A DNA stretch of 64,000 nucleotides. Origin: Margaritispora aquatica (Eukaryota > Ascomycota > Leotiomycetes > Helotiales > Discinellaceae). The notes beneath the pieces are model-generated. The model had not been told where the DNA came from and searched no databases. It saw only the letters and a program-made list of their open reading frames with translations. The stretch covers positions 186,001-250,000 of the forward strand of contig VJWN01000030.1 of the NCBI GenBank assembly GCA_007644065.1, given 5' to 3'. Position 1 is the stretch's first letter. The number at the start of each line of letters is the position of its first letter. A program made the position numbers and the translations under genes. Below, piece by piece: positions 23,277-34,742 of this stretch.

Positions 23277-24270
23277 ATGGGTTAAATGAAAGGATTGGGG
23301 GGAAGGGGCACAGAGAGCTGGGAAGTGTTATTATGGAATTATGAAATATGGGTAGGTGGATGGATGGATGGATGGATGGAGGGACGGACATGATGAGATT
23401 GATTCAGAGTCTCGAGAACAGGGGCATAGCGAGGGAGGCAGAGGAAGAGATCACTCTCATTTCTTGATGTTGATTTTTGGTTGCGTGTTTTTGTGTACCA
23501 ATACGTGGTGTCTAGCAGAGCAGAGTGGAGCAGGGCAAATGGGATATAACATGCATTGCATTTTAACAAATTAAACCAGATCAAACACAATTCAATCCAA
23601 TCACATATAAATCATTTGTCCATTTGTTCATTCATTCATCCATTCATTCATTACTTTTAAGTTTGCCTGCCCAAGGGCATCATAAGCCCCAAACAAACAT
23701 CAACCTATATCTTCCTACCCTATCCTTGGTAAGCTCGTATTTCGATCTTGATCCCAATCCCGATTCCTGGGCCTGATCGAATCCTCAGCCAGCCTAGTTA
23801 GTTGGGAATTTATGCCCAACTGGACTGAACTGGACTGAGATCCATGTTTATGTATGTATGTATATGTATGTAGCTGGAGTCAAGTCCTTAAGCGAACCTC
23901 AACCTCAACCTGAACTTGAACGAATGAACAAACAAACTTCGGCTGGTCCTTATGCGTATAAATACCTAGTTATAGCTATAATTGGAGCTGATGCGTGATG
24001 TGTGATGGGCGATTTGTGGTGTCTCTTTTCACAAGCGAGGAGATATGTATTCTGGGTGTGTCGGTAGGTGGACGGGTTGTCGCTGGTTTTGTGTCGTCGA
24101 TTAGTCGGCTAGTGGGCGGTGGTGAGGCTTGATAAAGCAGAGGGTAGATAGGTTGATAAATAGGCATGTATTCATGTATTGATGTATTGATGTATTGATG
24201 TGTTGGTGATCAGGGAGTGGGTGGTGGGTATAAGGTTGGTATAAGGTAGGAATAAGGACAAGGACAAGAA
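23277..24270. other. convergent intergenic region
   Basis: Spacer between the 3' ends of the DUF7728-like gene and the small membrane protein gene. It contains GGAT and CATT tetramer runs (23351-23385, 23625-23655) and TATG repeats near 23850. No gene is seen. Confidence 0.5.
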
Positions 24271-25249
24271 TCAGCCCAATGTAACGTCCCTCCACGTCGT
24301 GATCCATCCAAATAGAAAACACGTTATGTCGGCCACGGTGATGAATGGCCAAAGGACGCGGAGATACCAAGCCCCTGTGTCAAATACGTTAGCTACGGAC
24401 TCAAGTTCCAGTTCTTCCCTTCCTCTCGCTCGTCTCTCTGCAGAAAGAGAAAGACAAGTGTTTGGCAGGTCAGATACGGAAAGGGAGAAATGAATGGGAC
24501 GTGAGCTTACAATGCCTCAAACCCAATCGTGCGCCAAGGAGGATCCCGAATGCAATTGCGTAGATGATGGTGCAGCCCAGGATTACGTAGTCGAAGTTGT
24601 GGCGTTTGTATCTGTTGAGGAGGGAATTAGCTTGTGTTTTTGGCAATATATTGATGAGTGATGTGCTGTGAGCTGAGCTGAACATATGCTCGCTTGCTTG
24701 AATCTCGCTTGAGTTTCTGATGTCGTCGCATCCAACTTGTGCTCGAATACACTCCTCCTTCCCAACCGCATGATCTCAAATCCTCTTCTTTACGCACTAA
24801 CTCATAATCCAGGAACATCAAATTTAAAGAAAGGGTGGCACTCACATCCAGTGATAAAACAGCCTCTGGCCCCTCATAACATCCAACTTCCACAACGCAA
24901 AAGCCAAACACACGAAATTCAACGCACTAAACACCAATCCGAGCACCAATCCAAAACTAAGCCCATAGCTGAGCACACTAATGATATTCAACGGAACATG
25001 CAGCCCGAAAGCCAGGAAACACAGGCATCGCCGGAAGATCTCGTGCGAGGAGGAGGTGGAGATGTCCCAGTCGCGAATGTACTCACCAAAGGATGTGTGC
25101 GGTGCGTTGGATGGGGGCGCGGCATTGGGGAAGAGTTGCGTTGTCGAGGATTGCGAGAGTCGGTTGCCGGGGGTGTTGCTGAAGGGGAGGTCGGGCTCGA
25201 TTGTGCCTGGGTGGGTGGTGCTTTCGCGGAGGGTGAGGAAGCTGAACAT
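24271..25249 (-). CDS. small multi-pass membrane protein, function unknown
   Basis: Complement of join(24271..24374, 24511..24611, 24846..25249) encodes 202 residues. The first ~75 residues are polar (Ser/Pro/Thr-rich, with SFGEYIRDWDIS), followed by about four hydrophobic segments: CLCFLAFGLHVPLNIISVL, SFGLVLGLVFSALNFVCLAFAL, YVILGCTIIYAIAFGILLGA and a last one around VLWPFITVADITCFLFGW. No known family motif is recognised. The start at 25249 (AGCAAAAATG context) is chosen because the longer upstream frame is polar, non-conserved-looking sequence; it remains uncertain. Both introns have GT-AG borders and the joined length is in frame. Confidence 0.65.
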
Positions 25250-26431
25250 TTTTGCTGATTTGTTTGTTGTTGCTATTGTTGCCGAGGAGAGATCTCTGTG
25301 CTTGTCGTCTGAGCTGCTGCCTCTTTCGTTGCCTAGCGGTTTCCTTCTGTTGTGATTTTCTCTTCGGAAAGAATCAATCGCTTTGAAGCAACGTTGGTCG
25401 CAAGGACAATGGCAGCAAGTAAGTCGACCCAGAGAACGAGCTGCGATGGATGAAGACAAAGAAAGTTCTTGAATTCAGAATCTTGATGGGGTTCATGCTT
25501 TTATATGTCTTATTCCTCATACCCTTGAGTATAGTTGATCAATTAAGCGACCTTGAAGGATTGAGGCACAGCAGGAGGAATTCTGCCTGGTGCGGCACGG
25601 TTGTGTTGGTGGGTATTTATTTGCATGTTGTTGGTTTCGAAATAGATGAAACTGCTTCTTGACCAGAGGATCAGTATCTCGGGTTCAGATATGTATTTGA
25701 AAGTGATAGGGAAGGGAATTGCATGCATGGTAGACATGGTAAGGTAAGGTATGTTTGTTGTGCTGCGGTCGAAGAGGGCCAGGATAAGCGAGGTAAGATA
25801 GGAGAGATTGATATTGTAGAAAAGGCCAAACACTTTATTTAATGTATAGAGAGAGATACTCTCTGCTCATCGTATGCAGGCTTGATGAAAAGCAATCTTC
25901 TCCAAAGTAGATTCTCAGTGATAAAATACGTTTTTCGCTTCACTGGAAGCTGTACTCGTTGAGGTAGATTAACGAAATTCTGTGAGATACAAGGTAATTA
26001 ATAGATCGACAGCACAGCCTCATATCCCTGGTTATGCACTTGCAATATTCTAATACTTTTACTGTAAAAGCTCAAACCATATAGAGATATAAATCAAAAT
26101 CTGTGAGCAGGAGAACAGATATCGACCTCGTGCAGCCCATTTTGGGGATAGAAGATTGAGTACGAGACTTGTGGTCAAGTGGAGAAATCGCGGGGTCATT
26201 TTCTGGGGAAGCTCCCCTGAAATAGTGAGACAAGCCCGGAAGCTAAAGCCGAACAAGGGCAGCTCCCAGCATCAAGTTCCCCGAGGTTCGGTTTGGAGCG
26301 GCATACCAGACAACACTCACATTCACTACCTCAAGCTCGACCTTTAAAGGTCTCTTTGATGTAAGAATTACGAAACTCGCAGAGAGAGTTTCTTCAACAT
26401 ACTCAATTGATTCTAATAGCGAGCAACTCCA
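25250..26431. promoter_or_regulatory. divergent intergenic region upstream of the membrane protein gene and mccA
   Basis: 1.2 kb between two divergent start codons, so it should hold both promoters. It is AT-rich, with no clear repeat. Small open frames are not supported. The mccA leader carries CTC/GA-rich sequence before CCAATGC at 26428. Confidence 0.45.
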
Positions 26432-28714
26432 ATGCTTTCAGCAACAAGAACCCGGGTCCTTGCCCGAGCTATCCTCTCCTCGCATTCCCGCCATCTCTCT
26501 TCCTCTCCCTCAACACCCATAACCTCAGTCCTGATTGCCAATCGCGGCGAAATCGCCCTTCGAGTTGGCAGAACAGCTTCAGCTCTTGGTGTACGCTGCA
26601 CGACTATCTATACCGACCCAGACGCGCATTCTCAACATGCATTATCCAGTCCCTTTGCCGTGAACCTTGGTGCAGCGAATGCATATCTCGATGGAGAACG
26701 AATTATCAAGGTAGCGAAGGAGCAGGGCTGCGAGGCATTGCATCCTGGATATGGGTTTTTGAGTGAGAACTCTGCGTTTGCGAGACGGTGTGGGGAAGAA
26801 GGATTGGTGTTTATTGGACCGCCCTGGAAGGCTATCGAGGCCATGGGCAATAAGTCGAGGAGTAAAGATATTATGATCAAGGCGGGGGTGCCGTGTATAC
26901 CTGGCTATCATGGAGTTGAGCAAGATCCAAATCATCTGCTGGCAGAGGCGAAGAAGATTGGGTTTCCGGTTATGGTGAAAGCTGTCAAGGGAGGTGGTGG
27001 GAAGGGAATGCGGATTGCCATGACGGAGCAAGAGTTCTTGGACAAATTGGAGAGTGCGAAGAGTGAGGGCAGGAATTCTTTCGGGGATGATGTTATGCTG
27101 GTGGAGAAATATATTGCTACACCGAGACATATTGAGGTTCAGATCTTTGCGGATAAGCATGGGAATGCTGTTGCACTTGGCGAGAGGGATTGTAGTCTCC
27201 AGAGGAGACATCAGAAGATCTTGGAAGAGGCTCCTGCGCCAAATCTGGCTGAGGATATCAGGCAAGATTTGTGGCAGAAAGCTAGAGCTGCTGCTCTGGC
27301 TGTTGGGTATGAGGGTGCTGGCACCGTAGAATGTAAGTGCGTTGCCTATAGACCCTACCCTGACACTAACAGAATCAGTTATTTTCGACAACGACACCAA
27401 TGACTTCTTCTTTATGGAGATGAATACTAGACTTCAAGTAGAACACCCAGTCACAGAAGAAGTCACTGGTGAAGATCTGGTTTCCTGGCAGTTCAAAGTA
27501 GCAGCTGGCGAGCCACTACCACTGGATCAGGAGACTATTGCTCAGAGGATCAAAGAGCGAGGATGGGCAATTGAAGCTCGGATTTATGCCGAGAATCCAA
27601 GCGAGAATTTCATGCCAGACTCTGGAAAGTTAATCTACCTCAAGACACCAGCAATTTCAGATAGTGTTCGTATTGATGCTGGATTCATTCAAGGCGACAC
27701 CGTCTCCTCGGCATATGATGGTATGATTGCCAAACTCATCGTCAGTGGACCTACAAGAGAGGTGGCGCTTCGGAAGATGCATGCTGCATTGCAAGACTAC
27801 GAGGTTGTGGGCTTAAGCACCAACATTGAGTTCTTGAAGAAGATTTGCAAGAGCCCCGCTTTCATCAGAGGTGAGGTGGAAACTGGATATATCCAAAAGT
27901 ACAATGATGAACTATTCGCTCCTGAAAGTGTCGAACCAGAAACATATGCGCAGGCAGCATTGGGTATTTTGGCAAAAGAGCTTTCGGGTCCGGGTATTGG
28001 TCCTCATGGGCAAGCTATCGGTTTTGGAGCCAGTAATTCACGACAATTCACGTTCTCAACTAGAGCGTCAAAAGACCCAGTACAAGTCAGTATTAATCAA
28101 TCTGGCCGAAACCTCTTTGATATCACCATCTCAGGCTCTTCGGTTGACGAGACTTATCACAATGTAATTTGTGAGCCTCAAACACCATCAATCTCGACGT
28201 TCTTTCCACATACCAGAGTTGAAAGCACAATCATCACGGATGGGGATAAGATAACTATCTTCCAAAAAGGCAAACAGACGCAACTCAATCTCGCAGCTCC
28301 CGGTTGGTTTGAGAAAGCTCTAGGGTTGAAGGATGTGGCAAATAGTGTCAAGGCACCGATGCCCTGTAAGGTTTTGAGGAATGAAGTCAAAGAGGGCGAT
28401 GAGGTTGAGATGGGGCAGGCACTTGTTGTGTAAGTTTTCATTTTAGATTGTTTAGTGAATGGTACTAATGGGATTTAGGATCGAGAGTATGAAGATGGAG
28501 ACTGTGATCAGGTCGCCTCAGAAGGGCGTGGTCGCTAAGTTGGCGCATAAGGAGGGCGTGAGTATTCATTGAATTTTCTGAAGGTTCTTACTGATATGTT
28601 TCGCAGGATATCTGTAAAGCAGGAACTATTCTAGTGCTCTTTGAAGAGGTGAGCTCCAACCAAATCGATCCTATTCATTCATGCAAGCTAATGAAGTGCT
28701 AGCACGAGGAATAA
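26432..28714 (+). CDS. mccA: 3-methylcrotonyl-CoA carboxylase, alpha (biotin-carrying) subunit, mitochondrial
   Basis: Five exons (26432..27332, 27379..28429, 28479..28557, 28607..28648, 28703..28714) join to 694 residues. A short Arg/Ser-rich mitochondrial presequence precedes a complete biotin carboxylase: VLIANRGEIALRV, HPGYGFLSEN, the ATP-grasp KAVKGGGGKGMR loop, ERDCSLQRRHQK and MEMNTRLQVEHPVTE. The C-terminal biotinyl domain has ESMKME with the acceptor lysine at about 656. ATP-dependent carboxylation of biotin by this subunit feeds the MccB carboxyltransferase (6090-8087) in leucine degradation. The final exon would encode only HEE plus stop; retaining the preceding 54-nt stretch instead would add about 17 residues, so the very C-terminus is uncertain. 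Intron 1 interrupts GTVEFIFD exactly at a codon boundary plus one. Confidence 0.94.
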
Positions 28715-29506
28715 ATAATGCATGTTATATGCGGATGAACTGTGACGACGTATGATATGATGAATGTATAAATAGCATTAAGGGCATGAGGATAATTGGT
28801 GCATTCGGATTGGAGTTTTGGTGAGTTACTCAAGATATCTATGCATTTGAGATAACAAGAACGATACAAGAATAAGAGAAGAGTCAATTCAAAAATATGC
28901 ATCAGAGACTTCCTCAAGATTGTTTGCTTGTATACCTTTCCTGTTACGGGCGTCTGTCTTTCTTTTGTGCCTACACCCAAAAATTACTTCATTCTCCTCA
29001 TGCTTCCAAGACTCCAGATAACAACCTCTTGATTTTTATACATACCATCGACAACGAGAAGAAGGACTATGTTTTATTATTGCTAGAAATAAGACTATTT
29101 TCTTCTTCTCATTAGCATGTTAGGTTCTTTCCTTCATCTCAACACTGCTCTGCGCTTTCTTGCAAGCAACAGATTCCAATTTCACAAAGGCATGTCACAT
29201 TCAATTCTTCAGGGAATAAGATTCCGTGTCTGAGTCTTCAATAGTTGTACAGCTCAATGACATGAACCCAGCGAGCTTTAGATCGTAAATCCTACCTGAT
29301 ATCTCTCTTGATGACCCACCTTATTCCACCACTTTTGAAGGCTGTGTATTCAACCGACATGCTTCCGCACTCACGCACTTTAGGAGAGCAGTAAGCTGCT
29401 TCTCAGCCTCATAAGCTTCATATCTTTATATCTTCAACCCTTTGTTCTTCGTTCCCGCCATGATTCACTCGCTGTTCACAATCCTATCCGGATTTATCTC
29501 ACCCAC
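28715..29506. other. intergenic region mccA to HET gene
   Basis: Contains the 3' end of mccA transcripts and the promoter of the HET-domain gene. AT-rich; no RNA gene or repeat is recognised. Confidence 0.5.
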
Positions 29507-31281
29507 ATGGAAAGCCAGAAATCGTTCGGTTACGAGCCCTTGACGAGCAAAGACGAAATTCGGCTACTCAGAATTCATCCAGATTATCCTTCGGATCAGA
29601 TACGCTGCTCTATATCTCATTTCAGACTCAAACAAGTCCCTAGATATCAAGCATTGTCGTATGCTTGGGGTTCTGTCGAGTCGGAGAGACACTTGATTAC
29701 CTTGAACGGCCAAGAGATTCATATTAGGGAGAATTTATGGAAGGCACTCTTTCAACTTCGAAGATCCGGATTTGTCACAGGCAGCCCCTCGGGTAATAAT
29801 TGGATATGGATTGATGCACTGTCAATCAACCAGCTCAATGTCAGTGAACGGAACCACCAAGTGAAACTTATGAGAAGTATCTATCGATACGCTACAGTGG
29901 TTTACGCTTTCATCTACCATGATCTCGAATGTTCCGACTACGACAGAGCCATTTGGTTTCTTCAGCAGCTCAATATTGCTGGCACGTATACTGGAGAGGT
30001 ATATAATCATCACAATGTGGATATGTACCCTTACATCAGCAACGATGGTATTGACTATGACACATGGATGAAATTAAGCAGCATTCTCACCTTACCATAC
30101 TGGAGTAGAATGTGGATTGTGCAGGAGATTATCTTGGCTTCCAACGTCAAAGTCTTTTGTGGGAAACACACTTTTCGCTGGGATAGCATCTCTCGATTTC
30201 GCAAGCTACTCAAACAAATAGACGCCATGCCTCTAGAGGATCGCCATGCACCTGTCCTATGGCGGAAAGATATACGGGAGGTCAGGGAACGTATACAGCG
30301 CAGTCATGCGATTGGGCTAGATAGCTTTCGAGCCGATCTATGGTATACGTCGCTTGTCGACTACGTCAGGATTTGTGTTTACTCTCTCTCCTCGGACCCG
30401 AGAGACAAAATTTACGGTCTGCTAGGTGTAGCATCTGACTGTCAGAATGGAGAGTTGGCGGTAGATTATGGGAAGTCAGTCTTCGAGCTCTTTAAGGATG
30501 TCATGACTTTCTATCGCACACAACGCAGGCCAGTGGGTGGATATAGAAATATCAATGTTGGAAAGTTGATCCAGAGAGCTCTTGGTAGTCCAGCTCTCAT
30601 GGACGTTGGCGCCCGAGAGTATCTACAGTCTCCTCGGTTCCTTTCCACTCCGCCATTGCGATTCGCTGGCATCATAACGGGCATAGTCTCGTCGTTGGGT
30701 CGACTTTGGAAGAGCGCTGAGCTACCACAGTATACACAGGGCTCGTCTAAATATGCTCGTGATTTGAACCAGCCAATAGTTGACCTCATGCGGAAACTGG
30801 TCCCTTTGAATGGCCGGCTATCATTTGCATCTCGTGGTGAGTACTTGCGACTGCACATGTATTGTAAAGCTCACTCTCCCTAGCTGTTCCTCCAACCATC
30901 ACAAAGCAAGACTGGGAGCACATCTTCCGGTCACAGAATTTTACAGCTCCAACGCTAATCACAGCTCAGAAAGGACCCACTCACTTCACTACCTCAAACG
31001 CGAGAGTGGGACTAGCTCCTACAAATACCACAAAAGGTGACAAGATATGTCAGTTTCGCGGGACGGACGTCGCTTGTGTACTTCGCAAACGGAGCCGCGA
31101 AGATCAGTATGATATCGTTGGTAGAGCGGTGCTGTTTAAAAGCGCGGCTGAGGATGGTCTTGTTGGTGGTGGGGTTAGCGATTATAGCATTCCGGATCGG
31201 GGAAATGTGGTTACGTGGAGGGAGGAGGATGTAGTGCGTTGTGTTGTGGATATTGTTACGTTTTACTTATTGACGAGATGA
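29507..31281 (+). CDS. HET (heterokaryon incompatibility) domain protein
   Basis: Exons 29507..30836 and 30884..31281 join to 575 residues across a 47-nt intron (GTGAGT donor, TAG acceptor). The HET domain (PF06985 type) begins near residue 45 with the hallmark blocks YQALSYAWG, then WIWIDALSINQ and the NHQVKLMRSIYRYA segment, and continues to the DPRDKIYGLLG motif around 290-300. The second exon supplies the usual C-terminal module ending in a GDKICQFRGTDVACVLR and QYDIVGRAV pattern, common in fungal HET proteins (a permitted-value check followed by a closing domain of unknown role). HET proteins mediate or resemble mediators of allorecognition cell death in filamentous fungi; most copies have no known partner. 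No NACHT, ankyrin or TIR partner domain is present. Confidence 0.88.
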
Positions 31282-31639
31282 TACTTAGGGCAAGGAGTTC
31301 AATCTATCGAGACGAAGCCTGAATTCAAGCCCCATCCATCCTCTATAGTTTTAGTAAGGCTTAACGTTCTTGAAAGTCGGCGCAACCTCCGCGAGGACAT
31401 TCTCAACCCGATTTTATCCACATGGCCCTACTTTGTGTTCAAGGAATTTATCCTCGTAAATCTTCTGCAACAGAAAAACAATTTGAGAGTTGAGGCATAT
31501 AAGCGAATATGCAATCGAAAGCAGCAAAGACGTGTTAGAAAATGTGGCATTCACAAAAATAAATAAAGATCACAGAAACCGAAGGTCTCTATATTCCCAA
31601 GCCGAATCCGTCAATAAATGGCAAATACAAACTCCTTGC
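31282..31639. other. convergent intergenic region
   Basis: 358 bp between the HET gene and the persulfide dioxygenase gene, which end toward each other. Nothing beyond presumed 3' untranslated sequence is seen. Confidence 0.5.
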
Positions 31640-32744
31640 CTACAGCTTCAATGCTCCCATTAACCTGACCAATTCTTTGGATGCTTTGATAGGTACACGA
31701 AGGAACCTATCGCCGCTGCTCTCCATCGCCGCGGGTAACCTCCCAGCTCGAATGTTGAATTGAAGAGACTGGTGCAGCAATCTCGGTTCCCCAAGCACAG
31801 CATCTCTCTCCGACCTAAACTTTACAAAATCCTCCTCTGTCGTACCTTCCTTCACATGTTTGTTCTCCTGTCGCTGCTCCTTCACCGTCGCATACGGCTT
31901 GTATTTCTCGCCGACATCGTTGGAAGCACGTGTCTCTGGTGGATAGTCGTGTCCAACGTAGAGACGGTAATTTTCGGGCAGACCTAGCAGAGTTTGGGCA
32001 GAAGCGTACAAAGCAACTGCGGATCCGCCAGGGAAGTCGGCCCGTGCCGAACCGACGTCAGGATTGAAGATGGAGTCGCCGGTAAAGACGTTCTCGCCAA
32101 TGAGATAGCCTACGTGATCGGGAGTATGACCCGGGAGATGCAAAACTTTGGCGTGGAGTTTCCCGATCATAAACTCCTCATTATCTTCGAAGAGCTTGTC
32201 AAAGACGTCGGCGAGCTCCGAGGGATTGACTTGATACTTGGAGGCGAAGGTTGCTTGGACTTCAGTAATTCTCGCGCCGATACAGATCTCTGGACGTGGG
32301 TTTCCTTCGTCAACGAGCTTTTGCTGGAGATAGGTTGCAGCGGTAAGATGGTCGGCATGTGCATGTGTCTCGAGGATTCGAGTGATACTGAGGTTGTGCT
32401 CTTTAATCAGACCAAGAAGGCTATCCGCGCTGGTGGTAGTGATTTGGTTTGAGACAGGATTAAAGTCTAGGACTGAGTCGATAACTACGGCGTCCTGAGT
32501 TTCCGGATCGGCAACAAGGTATTGCCATGTTGCCGTTACGGCCTCGAAGCATGCGTACACGTCTGGTTTGTTGGACATCTTAGAGTATTGTTCAACTGCT
32601 TGTGCTGCTGAGGCGATAGGGAAGCGAAAAACTTCTAGAAACAGAGTTAGGAGGGAAATATAGGAAAGAAGAATGGAGGAAGATACCGAGTAATGATACA
32701 CTGAGATATATTCCTAAAGCTGTAAGTATTTGACCAAGTATCAT
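31640..32744 (-). CDS. metallo-beta-lactamase-fold persulfide dioxygenase, Blh/ETHE1 type
   Basis: Complement of join(31640..32634, 32687..32744) gives 350 residues. The metal-binding motif THAHADH is at 109-115, with further ligands in GHTPDH (H189), FTGDSIF (D206) and YVGHDY (H248). The segment SARADFPGGS, the ATVKEQRQENKHV block and the C-terminal FNIRAGRLP followed by RVPIKA are those I know from bacterial Blh-type enzymes rather than from glyoxalase II. Blh and ETHE1 oxidise glutathione persulfide to sulfite with O2, the key step of sulfide detoxification. The 52-nt intron has a GTATCT donor, a CTAAC branch site and a TAG acceptor; the upstream ATG at 32744 adds a hydrophobic N-terminus. 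An internal ATG at 32578 (MSNKPD) would give a plain cytosolic protein of 312 residues. Divergent from a sulfur transporter gene. Confidence 0.87.
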
Positions 32745-33470
32745 GAGTGTGTGGCTAGAATTTTAGATGTCTCTAGCAAAAGTTGGCGGAAAGGCGTTTA
32801 TATGTGACTCTAGCATCATATCTGTAATCAATCATTGCTTTTGAAATCGTGAGTTGGATTGCCAAGGAAGCGAGGCGATTGTCATGCGATGTTTGGTAAA
32901 CACACACAAGGCGGAACGACTATGTAAGCAGGCTTTTCTAGAGAATTGGTAATATTCCTTTCTTCAAACCCCGATATCTACCTGGATCTGAGATGTCTCT
33001 CATACAATTCGTACCCGAGATTTCGCTTCGGCGTCCAATCTTGGGATGGGATAGGTTGCTGGTCGCGACGCCACGTGTGCAGGACATGACACCCCTATTC
33101 AAGTCGCCGACCACTTTCCTATCACTCCAAACTTTAAGTGCCCGGATTTCAGCTGCTTTGCGTTTGAGATGCGAGACCTAGTAGTTAGAGCGATGGGCCA
33201 GATTCTTTTTGTAATTCTAACCCGAGTGACTTTGAATGGCGAAATCGAGGGCGAAGGTTATTTTTTCTGTCACTGAGAGAAAGTCGCCGTCCATTCAGTC
33301 TACGGGTAAGCTCATAAAACTCTTAAACTTACCTACAAAAATACCACTCCCCTCCCGAATAGAAATATTTTCATCCTTGTTGGCTGTCGACAAGCTGTCG
33401 TCTAAAGATTTTAAAACTCAAAGACTCAAAGACTCAAAGCGATCAACTCGCTTGTTCGCCACTCTACACC
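32745..33470. promoter_or_regulatory. divergent promoter of the persulfide dioxygenase and YeeE-type transporter genes
   Basis: 726 bp between two start codons. It includes a CACGTG box at 33072-33077 and an AAAGACTC-type direct repeat near 33418-33438. The arrangement suggests joint control of the two genes. No long open frame is credible here. Confidence 0.5.
33072..33077. promoter_or_regulatory. CACGTG E-box in the divergent promoter
   Basis: A perfect CACGTG palindrome in the sequence CCACGTGTG. In yeasts CACGTG(A) is the Cbf1 site of sulfur-assimilation genes; in other fungi it is also bound by other bHLH and bZIP factors. Role inferred only. Confidence 0.35.
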
Positions 33471-34562
33471 ATGGCCACAAACATCATCTCAGGAGGCCTT
33501 TCAGGTGCTCTTTTTGGCTCTGCACTTCTCGCTTCCGGAGTCTACTCACCTACCATCATCTTGTCACAACTTGCGCTGTCTGACTTTTACATGCTAAAAG
33601 TCTTCCTCACTGCTAATGCAAGCAGCGCGTGAGTACTCACCATCTCAGCAACCCGAGATTGTCATCAAGCTGATTCACCTGTAAGAATTCTCATAGAGAT
33701 ATCTAAACGAGCAGATATTGCCCCTTGCAAACCCCGCGAAGCTTCAAACTTGAATCGTTTTAACCGATATGACGGGAACATCATTGGGGGGTTACTCCTA
33801 GGTAGTGGAATGGCGCTTACTGGTGCTTGCCCAGGAACCGTACTGGTGCAAGTGGCCTCTGGCATATCTTCTGGAGTCCCAGTACTAGCTGGTGGGATCT
33901 TAGGCGGCATTTTATGGTCTCGATTTGGTCACTGTGCGAAATGCGCACGGCCAGCCCCAACAATCCCACAAAAGGATATCTCTGGCTCTGAGAACGAACT
34001 TACTGTATACAACTCCGCCAAGATGAGTTCAGCGAAGGCGGTGCTCCTTTTTGAGTTTGTGTGTGTCTCAGTCATCACTGCAGCTTCCTACTTCTTGCCT
34101 GATCCCTATGGGTCGAAACGTCTCAACCCCGTGCTGGGCGGACTACTTATCGGTGGCGCACAAGCTGCATCTCTATTACTTACCAAGAGTACTGTTGGTG
34201 TCTCTACTGCATATCAGAGACTAGGCGACTATGTATGCCGCTTTGCAGGACTTTCGCAAGGGAATGATCCCGCATGGCCGTCACCAAGTCCCGTCATCTT
34301 CGGTCTGGGAATGCTCGCGGGAGCTTGGTCCTTGAACAACTTGCTGGGCATAACTCCTGTCACGGACACGGTGCAGATTCATGTTGTACGAGCTGTGGTC
34401 GGAGGCGCTGCTCTCGTTATTGGAGCGAGGACTGCGGGAGGATGTACGTCGGGACATGGAATCAGTGGTATGGCAGGCCTCTCTAAGGCAAGTTTTGTAA
34501 CTGTTGCAGCTATGTTTGTTGGAGGAGTTGGTTTGTCGGCGCTTCTTCCAATTCTCGGCTAA
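33471..34562 (+). CDS. YeeE/YedE (TsuA-type) sulfur-compound transporter
   Basis: Exons 33471..33628 and 33686..34562 join to 344 residues. The intron acceptor (CCTGTAAG) is inferred because it alone keeps the frame and yields ILIEISKRADI before the conserved YDGNIIGG block. The protein is very hydrophobic with roughly nine membrane spans and two copies of the glycine-rich half-repeat of the sulphur_transp family (PF04143): MALTGACPGT with Cys101 and AGGCTSGHGISG with Cys306. Conserved cysteines in these motifs relay thiosulfate in the bacterial transporter TsuA (YeeE). It probably moves thiosulfate or a related reduced sulfur anion across the plasma membrane or an organelle membrane. It is divergent from the persulfide dioxygenase gene, echoing bacterial operons where blh sits with DUF395/YeeE permeases. 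Direction of transport is unknown. Confidence 0.87.
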
Positions 34563-34742
34563 ATTCTTGTCGGGTTAAGAGTTTGAACTTTTTCTGGGCC
34601 TTTAGGTAGAACGATTCGATGTAAAATATGGTTTGTGATTTGTTGTATAATAAATTTTATCACAGAAATAGATATGTACCATTTCTTCTTTGCTCATACT
34701 GAGAAAACTTTCCCAGAAGTAAGACCTTTCTATCCCATCAGA

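Noticed and set aside
26642..27400. 252-codon minus-strand open frame
   Set aside because: Antisense to the biotin carboxylase domain of mccA.
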